Shown one piece after another: positions 43,661 through 53,567 of a stretch of 64,000 nt of DNA; position 1 is the stretch's first letter, and every line of letters begins with the position of its first letter. The stretch covers positions 310,001 to 374,000 of the forward strand of contig JAHDVF020001260.1 in assembly GCA_022606425.2 (NCBI GenBank), written 5' to 3'. The stretch comes from Lepidostoma basale (Eukaryota > Arthropoda > Insecta > Trichoptera > Lepidostomatidae). Below the pieces are notes generated by a model. It ran no database searches. It was not told the origin of the DNA and worked only from the letters and a program-made list of their open reading frames with translations. The position numbers were made by a program, and so were the translations under genes.

Positions 43661-43834
43661 AAATAATTCACTTATTTTACTGAACGCAGTTTTACTAAAG
43701 TTTGATTTTCGAACTGAAAATGTGTATGTTAGAAATTTTACAGAATTAATGAGGAACGAAATAATTATATATGTATTTATCTAAGTTTAAGGCTACATGT
43801 AATGTATGTAATATGCTTACATGTATTTTAATTA

Positions 43835-43900
43835 GTTATGTGATTACAACTAGTTTCGGCGTATCTGGTTACGTACTAACATGATACCTAATATGAACAT
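43835..43900 (-). repeat. H4-like remnant
   Basis: Minus strand: AACCAGATACGCC, GAAAC, TA, GTT, GTAATCACATAAC. The GAAACTAGTT box is intact, but stem II and the 5' box are gone. Confidence 0.35.
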
Positions 43901-44061
43901 AGGCTCCCACTCATCTGATTATCTCAAACTATGTTACTTACAGCATACAAAGTAATTTAAGACAGTTAACTAACACCATGATTTAAAAAAGAGCATTAAA
44001 TATATACTAGTTGCGAAACGTTGAATTTCGTAGATATCAAATATTTTTTTTACATCCATGA

Positions 44062-44870
44062 ATCTTCTTAAAGTGCCCTGTCAGGTCCCCCCGACGTTGG
44101 CGATCACTCTGGTAAACTCTTTCCTATCCTGCGCTGTCCGGAATAGCTCCTCCATAGTTCCGATTCCCGTCCATTCCCTCACATTGCGCAGCCAAGAGAT
44201 CTGCCTTCTCCCTGCCTCCCTGCGCCCTCTATTTCCCCCTTTAAAAGTAGATGCAGCAGGCGATATTTTTCTCCTCGTAGAACGTGACTCAGATATGAAA
44301 TCTTGCGGACTTTGATCAATGTCAGCAGCTCTCTATTTACTCCTGCACGATTCAGGACTTCTGTGTTCGTCACTCTGTTTGTCAATGGGATCCTGAACAT
44401 TCTTCGGTGAAGCCACATTTCAAATGCCTCTAACCGCTTCATTATATTTACTTTTAATTTCCATGTCTCACACCCATATAACAGAACAGACCACACAAAA
44501 CACCTTTACATCCTCTGTCTTAGTTTTAAGTTGACATTGTCAATGCAAAAGGGTGACTTCATTTTGTTAAATGCTGTTCTTGCTGCTTCAATCCGATATT
44601 TCAACTTTACATCTGGGTCAACTTTACATCTGGGTCATCTTTACAAGGGTATCTGTAAGTATGCTGCCGAGGTATCTGAACTTTTCCACCTTTTCAACAT
44701 TGTAACCGTTCAGTTGCATCACCGAATCAGTATGATCCAGTCGTCGGAATGTCATCCACTTAGTTTTACTGACATTAATAGTTAAGCCCAACTGTTCTCC
44801 GGAATTATTAACCACATTCAGTAGGTCCTGAAGATCATCTGCGTAACGAATGTTGTTAACATCTTGAATA
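44062..44870 (-). mobile_element. Line B LINE, decayed
   Basis: Minus strand pieces: YADDLQDLLNVVNNSGEQ (the first catalytic residues overlap the 44870 end), LGLTINVSKTKWMTFRRLDH, YNVEKVEKFRYLGSILTD, then a different frame WSVLLYGCETWKLKV, RLEAFEMWLHRRMFRIP and finally RTAQDRKEFTRVIANVGGT with a stop. Same lineage as 60180-60744. Several stops and an internal deletion. Confidence 0.85.
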
Positions 44871-45086
44871 ATACATCCAATTTTTGTAAATCAATGTTTA
44901 ATATATATTTATATATGACTTTCGCACTAAAGGTCTCATATTCAATTTTAAGCGATGACAGTGTGAAAAAAAATTCGCGCGCTGTCTTTGATCTGGTAGA
45001 ATTCACGTGACATTAAATTAGCGATGGGCTAACTACCTATCACATGTTATGGGAATCTGTAACTATAAAAAAATTTAAACGTAGTC

Positions 45087-45272
45087 ATTATTTGATATTT
45101 CTACATATTCAAATATAAAAATTCTGTAGCGAGCTTCTTCGGGGTTATACACAAACAGTTTGTTAATAGGTCTGAGGAAGCTCGCTACAGAGTGAAACCG
45201 GTTGTCGCTACTTACTAAATAAAAGTGGTTTATACTTTGTGAAAGAGTGGTTAATTTTATATTTAACCGTGA
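45087..45272 (+). repeat. H3 element inside a SINE
   Basis: Bounded by ATTTAAACGT and ATTTAACCGT, a probable imperfect 10 bp target duplication. It contains inverted GTAGCGAGCTTCTTC (45126) and GAGGAAGCTCGCTAC (45174) and the hammerhead-like motif, then AAATAAAAGTGGTTTATACT. Confidence 0.65.
45172..45206 (+). ncRNA. Hammerhead-like ribozyme motif (H3), near consensus
   Basis: CTGAGGA (45172-45178), extra A, stem II GCTC/GAGT with loop GCTACA (three pairs plus one wobble), GAAA (45194-45197), stem III A-C/G-T with loop CGGTT, GTC (45204-45206). Flanks TAATAGGT and GCTACTTA can pair as two 3 bp helices around an internal loop, like the bulged stem I of natural type I hammerheads. The best overall candidate. 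Confidence 0.6.
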
Positions 45273-45464
45273 AATGTATACAGTAATTGGGTTTAAATAA
45301 CATGGTTATGACCAAAAATGTTGAATGAACAAGAAACTACAATATTAAAAAAAAAACAAGTAACATCCCAAGAACCAGCGAATATGTTTATATGAATTGC
45401 TGTAAACTGCATTGAAACTAGGAAAAAGTTTTTTTAAATGTTTAAATGAATTTTATAAGATTGT

Positions 45465-45600
45465 CGCGACATCTTTACAAACAAAGCTGTTTGTAGCATC
45501 TGATAATGCCAAAAAGGTTAGCGAAACAGCTGTCGTTACAATCTCATAAAATTACATTGTTATACGTACTCGTATAATAACAGTGTATCAAATTTAAATA
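45465..45600 (+). repeat. H1 element with core at 45500-45534
   Basis: The left arm ATTGTCGCGACATCTTTAC is a mutated inverse of the right side. Core: CTGATAA, T, GCC...AGC, GAAA (45523-45526), C, AGCT, GTC (45532-45534). G8 is A and stem II is reduced to two outer pairs, so the ribozyme is probably dead while GAAACAGCTGTCG is perfectly kept. Confidence 0.5.
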
Positions 45601-46389
45601 TTTTTTTATTTTATTTAAAAATAAAATAATACTGTGCTTTTTGTATCCATAAGCCGATGATAAAATGTTTAAAAAAAAGCATATCGTTATTTACGAATTC
45701 CTCCGAATTACAAAACTTTAGTAAATTTTTCTTTCTAAAGTACATATTTCCTTTTCGGAGTATCGGTAAACTATCAAAGTAAATAAAACAACCCTTTCGT
45801 CTTCCCTTAACTGATCTCATGAAAAAATATCAAAGAGTTTTCACGGAAACTACCCCAATTTTTAAAAAGTTAAATTAATGATGAAAACATTTCTAAGGAA
45901 GCTAGTTCTGTTGATGCGTGAACTCCAAGTCAAAGTTTTTTGCGATCTTATCACAAAAATATATACCTTACTAAAAAGAGAAGGTTTATACCAATACAAA
46001 AAATGTAAAGAAACTTTTAGGTTAACAGAAACTGTACGAGTCGTTAAAGTTAAATTCGGAAACTTAGAAATGTATTTTAAATTTGAGATGTAAAAAGATA
46101 TATTGCCTTTCATATCATATTCAAACATCGCTTCTCATATAAAAATGTAATAGAGTGAAACTTTTAGATGCATTTTTTTACTTATAATATTATATAATTC
46201 CATAAATACATATCTTACTAATTCATATCGATAATTCGAGAAAAAGTATATATAAATATATCGACATACGCCTGACTCAACCATATAAGAATATCCTTTA
46301 GTCAACAGTTTTAATATATTCCGTCTGTCTCATAATATTTTAATAAAAAGATGTTTTTTTGTCAACTATCTTCACTCATCGCTTAATTT

Positions 46390-46565
46390 CGATAGCGACC
46401 TGATCCTGGATCAGTCTGTCGATGCTAGCTAGCCTGTGAAAACCAGTCATGGTCGATATAATGTCAATAGGCGGAAGTAGTTAATAAGAAAACATTGTTT
46501 TATTTAATTATTATTCAAAATGAACTACCATCAAGAGATTTCAGTGAAATCATTAGATAATTCCA
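46390..46565 (+). repeat. H7 element with core at 46416-46448
   Basis: CTGTCGA, T, GCTAG, CTAGC, CTGT, GAAAA, CCA, GTC. It lines up with 43557-43589, including the flanking GGCGGAAGTAGT and CATTGTTTTATTTAATTATT blocks. Stem II is imperfect and A6 is T. Confidence 0.5.
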
Positions 46566-46703
46566 TCTGAATTTTTTTCTTTATTTTTCGGGAAAAATAA
46601 ACCCTAAGCTACAATCAATTGAAACACATCGCACGCTTAATAGTAAACTGACCGATTATGGTTTAGATCACAATTGAGTTAACATTAGACAGAGGCTTGT
46701 GTT

Positions 46704-46796
46704 AACGCTATCCATCTATTTTTCACAATAATAACGCTATCCATTCGTACGTACGATAATCGTTCACAATGTAAACGCTATCCATTCGTACGTGTT
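46704..46796. repeat. Three-copy short direct repeat
   Basis: AACGCTATCCAT starts at 46704, 46733 and 46774. The last two extend to AACGCTATCCATTCGTACGT. Offsets are 29 and 41 bp. Confidence 0.85.
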
Positions 46797-47001
46797 TTTC
46801 GACTGTTTTTATTAAAACACCGACTCATGTCAGATTGAGCAAAACTTTCTTTTTTGAGTTAAGCCAGTGTTCTATTAAGCGTGCGACATATAAATAATTC
46901 ATACATATTTTTCATTTAATAAAACTGTGTTTTTCAAACGAAGTTATTAATTTTTAAACGTCACTCTCAAAACAAAACGATATACTGTTTTTCCAAATAA
47001 G

Positions 47002-47290
47002 GTAAGATGGCAGTGCACATCGATGTTCTTGTATCGATCTATATTTATGGAAGTGAAGCACGGAATTAGTGAAAGAATTATGAAAGTAAAATATAACTAA
47101 CAAACTTACTAACTAACCATAAAGTCGTCTCACCGAAGGAGAAGGCAGAAAGAATGGACTGCCACACTTTTATTTCCTGACATATTACTCCTCGCGCTTC
47201 CTCAACAATTATACATCGTGTCATACACGCACGTCTATTTCTCCGACTCCTCACTTGGTCGACATTCAATTTTTGAATTATTTGATCGTG
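47002..47290. mobile_element. Two line A fragments, inverted relative to each other
   Basis: 47002-47088 is plus (GATGGCAGTGCACATCGATG, TTATGGAAGTGAAGCACGG); 47091-47290 is a minus-strand 3' end (TTACTAACTAACCATAAAGT, GGCAGAAAGAATGGACTGCC, CGTGTCATACACGCACG). Confidence 0.78.
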
Positions 47291-47635
47291 TATCGGTTTT
47301 GACTTATGACTTATGAAATATCCAATAAATAAAATGTAACGTTATGTTTATTTATCCTAAATATGGCCGAGCATCCTGTTTATACAAATGTATGTAAAAA
47401 GCGACCTTTGCCTTAAGTATGTGTATAAAAAACAACGTAAAACCTAAGGGCGTGTTCTGGTTTATGTAACATAAAAGAAAGAGGGCAAAGCATGTAAACT
47501 ATCATGTTGAAATAACAATTCCCATACAAAATTTTCTAGAAAACCTGTGGTCGAGATCAGAAGGTGGCTGGTACTTGTTACTTGTAACAGCTTTCAATTA
47601 GTAAAACATTTTTAAAATAAATGTGGATGAAGTAT

Positions 47636-47712
47636 GTGGATCAAGGCATCTAATGAGTACAGGTAAAATATTATACACGTACAACATACATATTACCAGG
47701 AACGCAGAACAA
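47636..47712 (-). mobile_element. Line C fragment
   Basis: GGCATCTAATGAGTACAGG, TAAAATATTATACACG, ATTACCAGGAACGCA match the 3' region at 3135-3190. Confidence 0.65.
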
Positions 47713-47714
47713 GA

Positions 47715-47800
47715 AACAACGTTTCGGCAGCTCGCTGCCCAGAATATGGTAGCGAGCTGCCGAAACCAGTCGAAGACACGAACATTAGTAGATTTTAACT
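47715..47800 (+). repeat. H5 inverted-repeat element
   Basis: The left arm GTTTCGGCAGCTCGCTGCCC (47721-47740) is inverted as GGTAGCGAGCTGCCGAAAC (47748-47766). The arms abut, so the stem II hairpin is duplicated head to head. Followed by AGACACGAACATTAGTAG. Confidence 0.7.
47740..47771 (+). ncRNA. Hammerhead-like motif (H5)
   Basis: CAGAATA (47740-47746), T, stem II GGTAG/CTGCC with loop CGAG (five pairs, one wobble), GAAA (47762-47765), CCA, GTC (47769-47771). The 5' box differs from CTGANGA at two conserved positions, so it is likely inactive. Confidence 0.35.
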
Positions 47801-47859
47801 AAAAAAAATACATTATTACAGTATTTCCTTAATTTTTTTTGTGTATTATGTATGTTATA

Positions 47860-48190
47860 ATTGAGATGCTTCTTCTTCTTTTACTTTTTTGCATTTATTC
47901 CTTCATACGATATTTCTGTGTATTCAAACTTTTATATTATCATAATTGACATTTCATCATTAGTAACAACCCTTTCATTCCCACTGCATTCACTTCTAAT
48001 ATCTAGATTTTCACTCAATTATTCACAATTGTTTTATCACTATATCACGATTTACCACATTTCAGTTGTTTTTTCTTCATTTTTTTCTCTTTTCCACCTC
48101 ATTTATTTTGCTTGTATTCCTCTTTTGCGGTAACACGTTTTATGTTCTTGCAAAAGTATCGGTACAAAAGCACCAGTGTGTAATGTCATT
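47860..48190 (-). mobile_element. Line A LINE, strongly decayed
   Basis: Plus strand TTTCATTCCCACTGCATTCA, ACGATTTACC and CGGTACAAAAGCACCAGTGT resemble the complement of 25910-26110. Weak evidence only. Confidence 0.4.
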
Positions 48191-49080
48191 TAATAACAAT
48201 GACCTAAATTTTCATTTTCTTTCTATTGGCATATATTGTGTTACTTACGAATTTCTTAGATGATAATTCTTAAAAACTTTAGATTTTTTTCCTTGATCCT
48301 CGTCAAGTATGTGCCACACTGTATATACGAGTCTACTTGAACAGGGAAGATGTACATTTACAAGTTAACCGTTAATCATCTAACTGTTTCTCGTCACGGA
48401 ACATTAAACCTTTCCAGAATTTTTAATGGACATCCTTTTAGGTTAATAGACTTGTACTGTTAAGGGCGCAAATTGTATTTAAAAGTTTTAAGATGTTTAA
48501 TGCTCACAGTAATAAATTTCGATGCTTAAGAATTTTATTGGGAGAGACAGCTATTTTCAACTGTTTTCTTCGCTATTTTCAACTGTTTTCTTCATTATTT
48601 TGTTTCAAAGTAATACCAAGTAAAGCTAATTATTTTATTTGTTGTTTTATTCAAAAACACATAGCAAAAGCGTTTTTGTTAATTGGAAATAAAATGATTA
48701 CACATCTGATTAGTGAATCCTGCTGATTAAAGCTTTATGCTATAAGCAAATTGATAATTCGTGAATACTTTATTTCTGATGAAATAGAGTTCACATGCTT
48801 TATCAAATTTGTTATATTGATATTAACTGAGAGATTATATTAATATTTTACTCTTGAACGTTTATTTTGTGAGGAATAAATATTAATGTTGTTAATCTCA
48901 TCTTGTCCAGAATATCTAAATATAGTATTAATTATCTATGGTGAAAAACCATCTTAAAAACTTGATTCAAAAATTTTTTTTAGAGTGACAGGTTTTGCGT
49001 TGCTTGATAATTATTTTACAAAATTATCAGATGAAGCATTCTGCTCCGGACTAGGCATGTTTGATTAAAACATTTAATAA
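48191..49080. other. AT-rich stretch, nothing recognised
   Basis: One 22 bp direct duplication (GCTATTTTCAACTGTTTTCT at 48550 and 48573). Otherwise nothing. Confidence 0.4.
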
Positions 49081-49330
49081 ATTTATATTAACCGCGAAAT
49101 TGTAAATATATTTGACGCCAACTAGTTTCGCTTGTACACAAACTTCTTCGGAAAATATAAAAACTGGCATGAGTATCAAAAAACCATAATCCAAGTTTCT
49201 ACAGGGCAAACATGCAAAAATATAAAAACTGTTTCTCGTTAACACTACCAGTTTGTATTATATATTACCCTAATAATGATTGAGTATAAGCGAAACCAGT
49301 TTACCTTCAATATAATAACAATTCCGTGTT
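49081..49330. repeat. H4 inverted-repeat element
   Basis: A minus-strand motif at 49120-49151 and a decayed plus-strand counterpart near 49270-49305 (CCCTAATAATGATTGAG, TATAAGC, GAAACCAGTTT) form the two arms. Confidence 0.55.
49120..49151 (-). ncRNA. Hammerhead-like ribozyme motif (H4)
   Basis: Minus strand: CCGAAGA (49151-49145; U4 changed to C), extra A, stem II GTTTG/CAAGC with loop TGTA (five pairs, one wobble), GAAA, C, TA, GTT (49122-49120), then GGCGTC. GAAACTAGTT is perfectly kept. Confidence 0.42.
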
Positions 49331-49489
49331 TAATCTACAAAACGTTCGTACATTTTATTTTCACAATCCTTTTTTGCACTTTTCATTAAATGTTTTTATT
49401 TGAAATTTCTTGGTAAAATTTCATTATAAATTATGAAAGTAAAAAATAAGGGATTTTTTTATGTTTATTTAAATTCTACTTACGTTCGT

Positions 49490-49720
49490 GGCTTCGACCA
49501 GTTTCAGAAGCATGTATCTTAATTATGAATTTTACTATTAAATAAAAATTTAACAAATGTAACTTCTAAACTGAAATAAGGCTTCTGTGTCCTGAAACAT
49601 GCTGTGAAAAGAGCAAAAATGTGTTGTGAAAATAGTTATTCAAATATAAATCCACAACACAAAGTTATAAAGTTATTCAAATATGAATCCACAGCACAAA
49701 GTGATGGTGAACTGAAAAGA
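49490..49720. repeat. H5-like and H2-like remnants with a 38 bp tandem duplication
   Basis: 49490-49512 minus: GAAACTGGTCGAAGCC. 49571-49610 plus: CTGAAAT, AAGG...CCT, GAAAC, ATG. 49639-49715 holds two copies of TTATTCAAATATRAATCCAC with ARCACAAAGT. All look decayed. Confidence 0.4.
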
Positions 49721-50394
49721 ATCGTTAATTTTATTGTTTATATTATATTTATTGTTGTATGTGTTACGTGACATTTTATAATCCCTAAGCTGGGAAAAAC
49801 ATCGCAATTCGTAGCATAAAACTTTTATGAAACTTTATATTCAGTCTATTTTAATACCAAGTTTTATTTTAAAACCAAACATTAATTTAAACTGAGCAGA
49901 TTTTTATAAAATCAGGCCTTCTGTCACTAAAGTATTCTTAGTTTAAGGCCGTCATGCAAATATTCCGCTGCGGATATAATGTGGAAAATTTAAATTAATG
50001 ACACAATTTGACTCGCGTTAACAGTTGATATGAAAAAGTTTTTCTCTTTCATTATTTCAGTTTCATTTCACAAAGACTGTGTTTTTCTGTCAACCGTGTC
50101 ACTATCATAAATAAAGACTTTATTTTCCGCTTTTCATTAAAAATAAAAGTGAAACGCTCCCTGAATTTCAGCTGAAACGTACTAACGTGACAGTAGTAAA
50201 GTACTCGTACTTACGAGGTTTGGATAAATATGTCGGAAAACATAAATATTGCCGTTACACTGTGTCAAATATATGACGTGAATTGAGAAATTTGTAGCTT
50301 CCGGGTCCGGCTTTAAAAATGTTTGGTTTTTAAGTAAAATGCCGTAAGTCCGATTTTGATACAAAATTGAATGTTTAAATTTGAATCACTGTTA

Positions 50395-50640
50395 TTACGT
50401 ATCACAATTTATTCATGTGAGTTTGTCGCGACAGATTTTTCACCAAAATGTGCGGGCATCACACCAGGAATTACAAACCACTGTTGTTTGTAACATCTGA
50501 TGATTACAACATAAGTTGACGAAACTTATAAATAAATTGTGACCCGTCATAACAGTGTTTCAAATTTAATCATTTTGTAATGTTACAGTATAGAAATGTT
50601 TCGGCGAAAACCATGGACATTTTATTTAATTCGTTCAAAA
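50395..50640 (+). repeat. H1 element with truncated core
   Basis: Core at 50497-50525: CTGATGA, T, TACAAC/GTTGAC (inner four pairs), GAAAC; then the AGCTGTC that should follow is deleted (TTATAAATAAATTGTGAC). The downstream ATTTTGTAATGTTACAGTAT and GTTTCGGCGAAAACCATGGA match 5220-5250. Confidence 0.55.
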
Positions 50641-50830
50641 TACACACATACGAGTACACCTGTACATATTAATTTTGTTAAATTTATCTATCCATATTAT
50701 AAAGCTTTCTAAAAGATGTTTAAGCTGTAAGTTTATAAGGTACAAGTTGTGAGCTTTATAAATTAGAAAACCGAAAAGTTAATTTTTAAAGTTATTTAAC
50801 ATCTTATCATTTTACTTTATTATTGTCTAA

Positions 50831-50976
50831 ACAAACTAACTGACCATCCGACCGTCTCTCCGAAGGAAAAGGCAGAAAATTTATGCGGTCATGCACGTAC
50901 GTTGATTTCTCCAACTCCCTTAATGTATCAGACATTTAATATTTGATTGATTTGATCGTTTCACGTTTTCCTCTAA
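50831..50976 (-). mobile_element. Line A 3' end
   Basis: Plus strand ACAAACTAACTGACCATCC, CGAAGGAAAAGGCAGAAA, GTCATGCACGTACGTTGATT, TTGATTGATTTGATCGTTTC. Internally shortened. Confidence 0.75.
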
Positions 50977-51716
50977 ATAATATTTATGTGTATTGTTTTT
51001 TCAATAAATCTAATATAAATCTAATAAAAATATAATATCTAATAAAAAGTGTTGTTTTGGTCATAACGCTCTTTACTTTAGAGCTATCGAAATATTTTTC
51101 AATAGGTGGATTCTCGACCTCCGGAAGGATCTGGAGTATTATCGGGCTTTGGTTATTATTAATTTGGTACTTTTTACAATATTCAGTAATCTGATTACCG
51201 ATTTTTATCGACGGCGATAAATTTCTCCCACAAAATCCATTCAAAGATACGTTTGTAGTATATATTCACACCTTTACAAGGCCGTATTGTATGATCTGAT
51301 GTGACCAATAATAAACGAGATATACTTAGTTGAAAAAAAGGGCGCGAAATACGAAGTTACTTTTTCCCCAACCTAATATCAAATCAAATGTCACGCGTAT
51401 CCTTAAATGAAGAAAAAATACATTTTTCAAACAGAATAGTGATAGGCGCCAAAGAAATATTATTTTTTAAGTTTTTGGAACAAAATCACTATATTTATTT
51501 TTTTCGTCCAATGTCGACATTTGTTCCAGCTAAATGCGTCAAACTATAATATTAAGAGACTTTTTTCATTATAATTATTTTAAAACGAGCACCTTAGTAT
51601 AGGGTTAGTTTTTCTTGACGTAGATGTAATGAAAGCCTCTGATGAAACTCTTCCTTTTTGTATTCTAAATTATGTCTATACTATAATTTATTCGCTTTGA
51701 ACCCAATTTTTTTAAT

Positions 51717-51836
51717 GAATTTTAATTTTTTAAACGAATAATATCTTGAAATCGTTTTCAAAAGTAAATCTTCTTTTATAGTGAATTTTCATTTTTTGAA
51801 CGAATTATATCTTGGAATCGGTTTCAAAAGTTAAAT
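51717..51836. repeat. Tandem duplication, 66 bp period
   Basis: GAATTTTAATTTTTTAAACG (51717) and GAATTTTCATTTTTTGAACG (51783), each followed by an AATATCTTGRAATCG and TTTCAAAAGT block. Confidence 0.8.
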
Positions 51837-51854
51837 ATCAATTAGAATGAAAAC

Positions 51855-52000
51855 TTATGTTTTCAACAAATTTTATTGCATTTTATAGGAATGCAAAGGC
51901 TATTTCATAAACACTTGATTATGCCTTAGCAAGGCGAAACAAGTCATTTCTATAAAATGTAATGAAACTTCTAGAAAACGGTTGTTTTCATTTCTATTAA
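51855..52000 (+). repeat. H8 inverted-repeat element, best copy
   Basis: CATTTTATAGGAAT (51879-51892) pairs fully, with one G-U, to ATTTCTATAAAATG (51946-51959), right after the predicted cleavage site. The outer ends ACTTATGTTTTCAACAAATT and AACTTCTAGAAAACGGTTGT are diverged inverted arms. Confidence 0.7.
51915..51945 (+). ncRNA. Hammerhead-like motif (H8)
   Basis: TTGATTA (51915-51921; C3 to T, G8 to T), extra T, perfect stem II GCCTT/AAGGC with loop AGC, GAAA (51936-51939), C, AA, GTC (51943-51945). A 14 bp helix could act as a distal stem I. Core changes probably reduce or abolish activity. Confidence 0.42.
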
Positions 52001-52429
52001 TTATTTAACATAAGGTTTTACATCATTGTTTGAAAAATTAAAAAGTAGGCATATTTTATATCAACGATTTAATTTGAAAGACCTTTTTTTAAGTTTAGAA
52101 TGCCAAAAACTTATATTATTACTATTAATCATGTTTGATATTAACGAATTACGACATTACAGGCTGTTTTCGTAACCTTCTAAAGTTGTATTTGATGTAA
52201 TTAGGAATATTCAAGTTTCAAAAGAGTTATAAAAAATATGTTTTAACTTTGAATCAAAGATTTTCCTTTCATATAAAAAGGTGGGAATATTCATTTTCAA
52301 GAGCACGCACACTGAACATAAAGCATCCAATCCTCGTGTATATAAAAGAAAAAATAACGGTTATATAATTTGGACCGTAATTTTCAAAATAAGGGTAATT
52401 TTCGCGTTGAGTTCGTGTAGTTCACTTCC

Positions 52430-52580
52430 GTTGGCAATGAACATTCAGTAGCCCAGTTTTGGCGCCAAATGCGGTATTTCGGCGAGGAAACCGGGAGACA
52501 CGGGGAGTCCCTAGAGGATAACCTGTAATTTGAAAACTGAGGAAGCCTTTGGCGATACTGGCACTAGCAGGAGCGGTACG
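52430..52580. other. GC-richer unassigned block
   Basis: TTGGCGCCAAATGCGGTATT, GAGGAAACCGGGAGACACGG, GATACTGGCACTAGCAGGAG. Unlike the AT-rich surroundings and not repeated in the window. A host exon or regulatory element is possible, but no frame is convincing. Confidence 0.25.
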
Positions 52581-52964
52581 TTATTCAATTATAAACAATT
52601 AGTCATCCCCAGGAACTAATTTCACTACAAGGTGATTTATTAGATACGAGTAATGTGAATCATCCCTGTTAATAGAAATTAAGACAATTATCAGTTAGGT
52701 ACTCTTAAGCTTTATGAAAAATATGATTTGCAGCTTCTTGCAATTTTTAAGCAATTATATCATTACAATATTTCAAAATTACCTCATTTCATTTCAACAC
52801 ATTTTAGCAGATATTTCATAACACAAACAAGGTGGAGAATTTTTAAAACGTACAATAGTGAAATTTTAAATATGAATTATGTGATTTCGATTTCGAAAAA
52901 TACTACAATTAGGTACCTATTTTTTTCTTGAACAATGATGTTAAATTTAAAGAAATAATGTTAT

Positions 52965-53232
52965 ACCCAACTACCTCTCCTGGAAAACAGCGTAATGGTT
53001 AGTTAGTTAGTTATCAAAACTGGACGAAACATTAAAAAAAGAAACATTTCAATATAACAACGACAAAAATTCATTATAAAAATAAATAATACAACAACAA
53101 ACTATCACGCCGTTTTCCCGAAGGGGTGGGCAGAGAGAATGGACCACCACACAATCTATCCTGACACACCTCTCTGGCTTCCAACAGATTCATACAGCGA
53201 ATCATACGCGCACGTCGATTCTTCTGACTTCT
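52965..53232. mobile_element. Line A tail (+) and inverted 3' end (-)
   Basis: 52965-53012: CTACCTCTCCTGGAAAACAG, GGTTAGTTAGTTAGTT. 53094-53232 minus: ACAAACTATCACGCCG, GGCAGAGAGAATGGACCACC, CATACGCGCACGTCGATT. Confidence 0.75.
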
Positions 53233-53567
53233 AACAAAGAATTTTAAAAGAGTATTATAAGAAATTACGAACCAACCCTGTACTTTGGAACACCTTTGCA
53301 GTATGGAATGATCGTGTTATTTGAGATGTTTGCTATTCAGCCTAGTGGAGCGGGATATACTGATAAAAGATAACGAAGAATACACAATATTTGCTTTGAA
53401 ATATTTTCTCTTACAATGCGCGACTTACGCGACACGCCGTAAGTATATTAGACGGCTTGTGTTGGTATCAATGGTGACGTTTTTCTACGTAAGCACGTTA
53501 ATAGGAAAAATACCGCCTCACGTACGACTATATGTTATAACAACATTTTGTTGAAAACATACTTATA

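Larger units (their letters stand above)
44956..45306 (+). mobile_element. SINE copy interrupted by an H3 element
   Basis: The 5' part (GCGCTGTCTTTGATCTGG, AGAATTCACGTGACATTAAA, CTACCTATCACATGTTATGG) runs to about 45086; the 3' part (GTATACAGTAATTGGGTTTA) resumes at about 45272. The tRNA-like head is missing. The break lies between the TTAAAC and AAATTG blocks of the SINE consensus. Confidence 0.7.
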
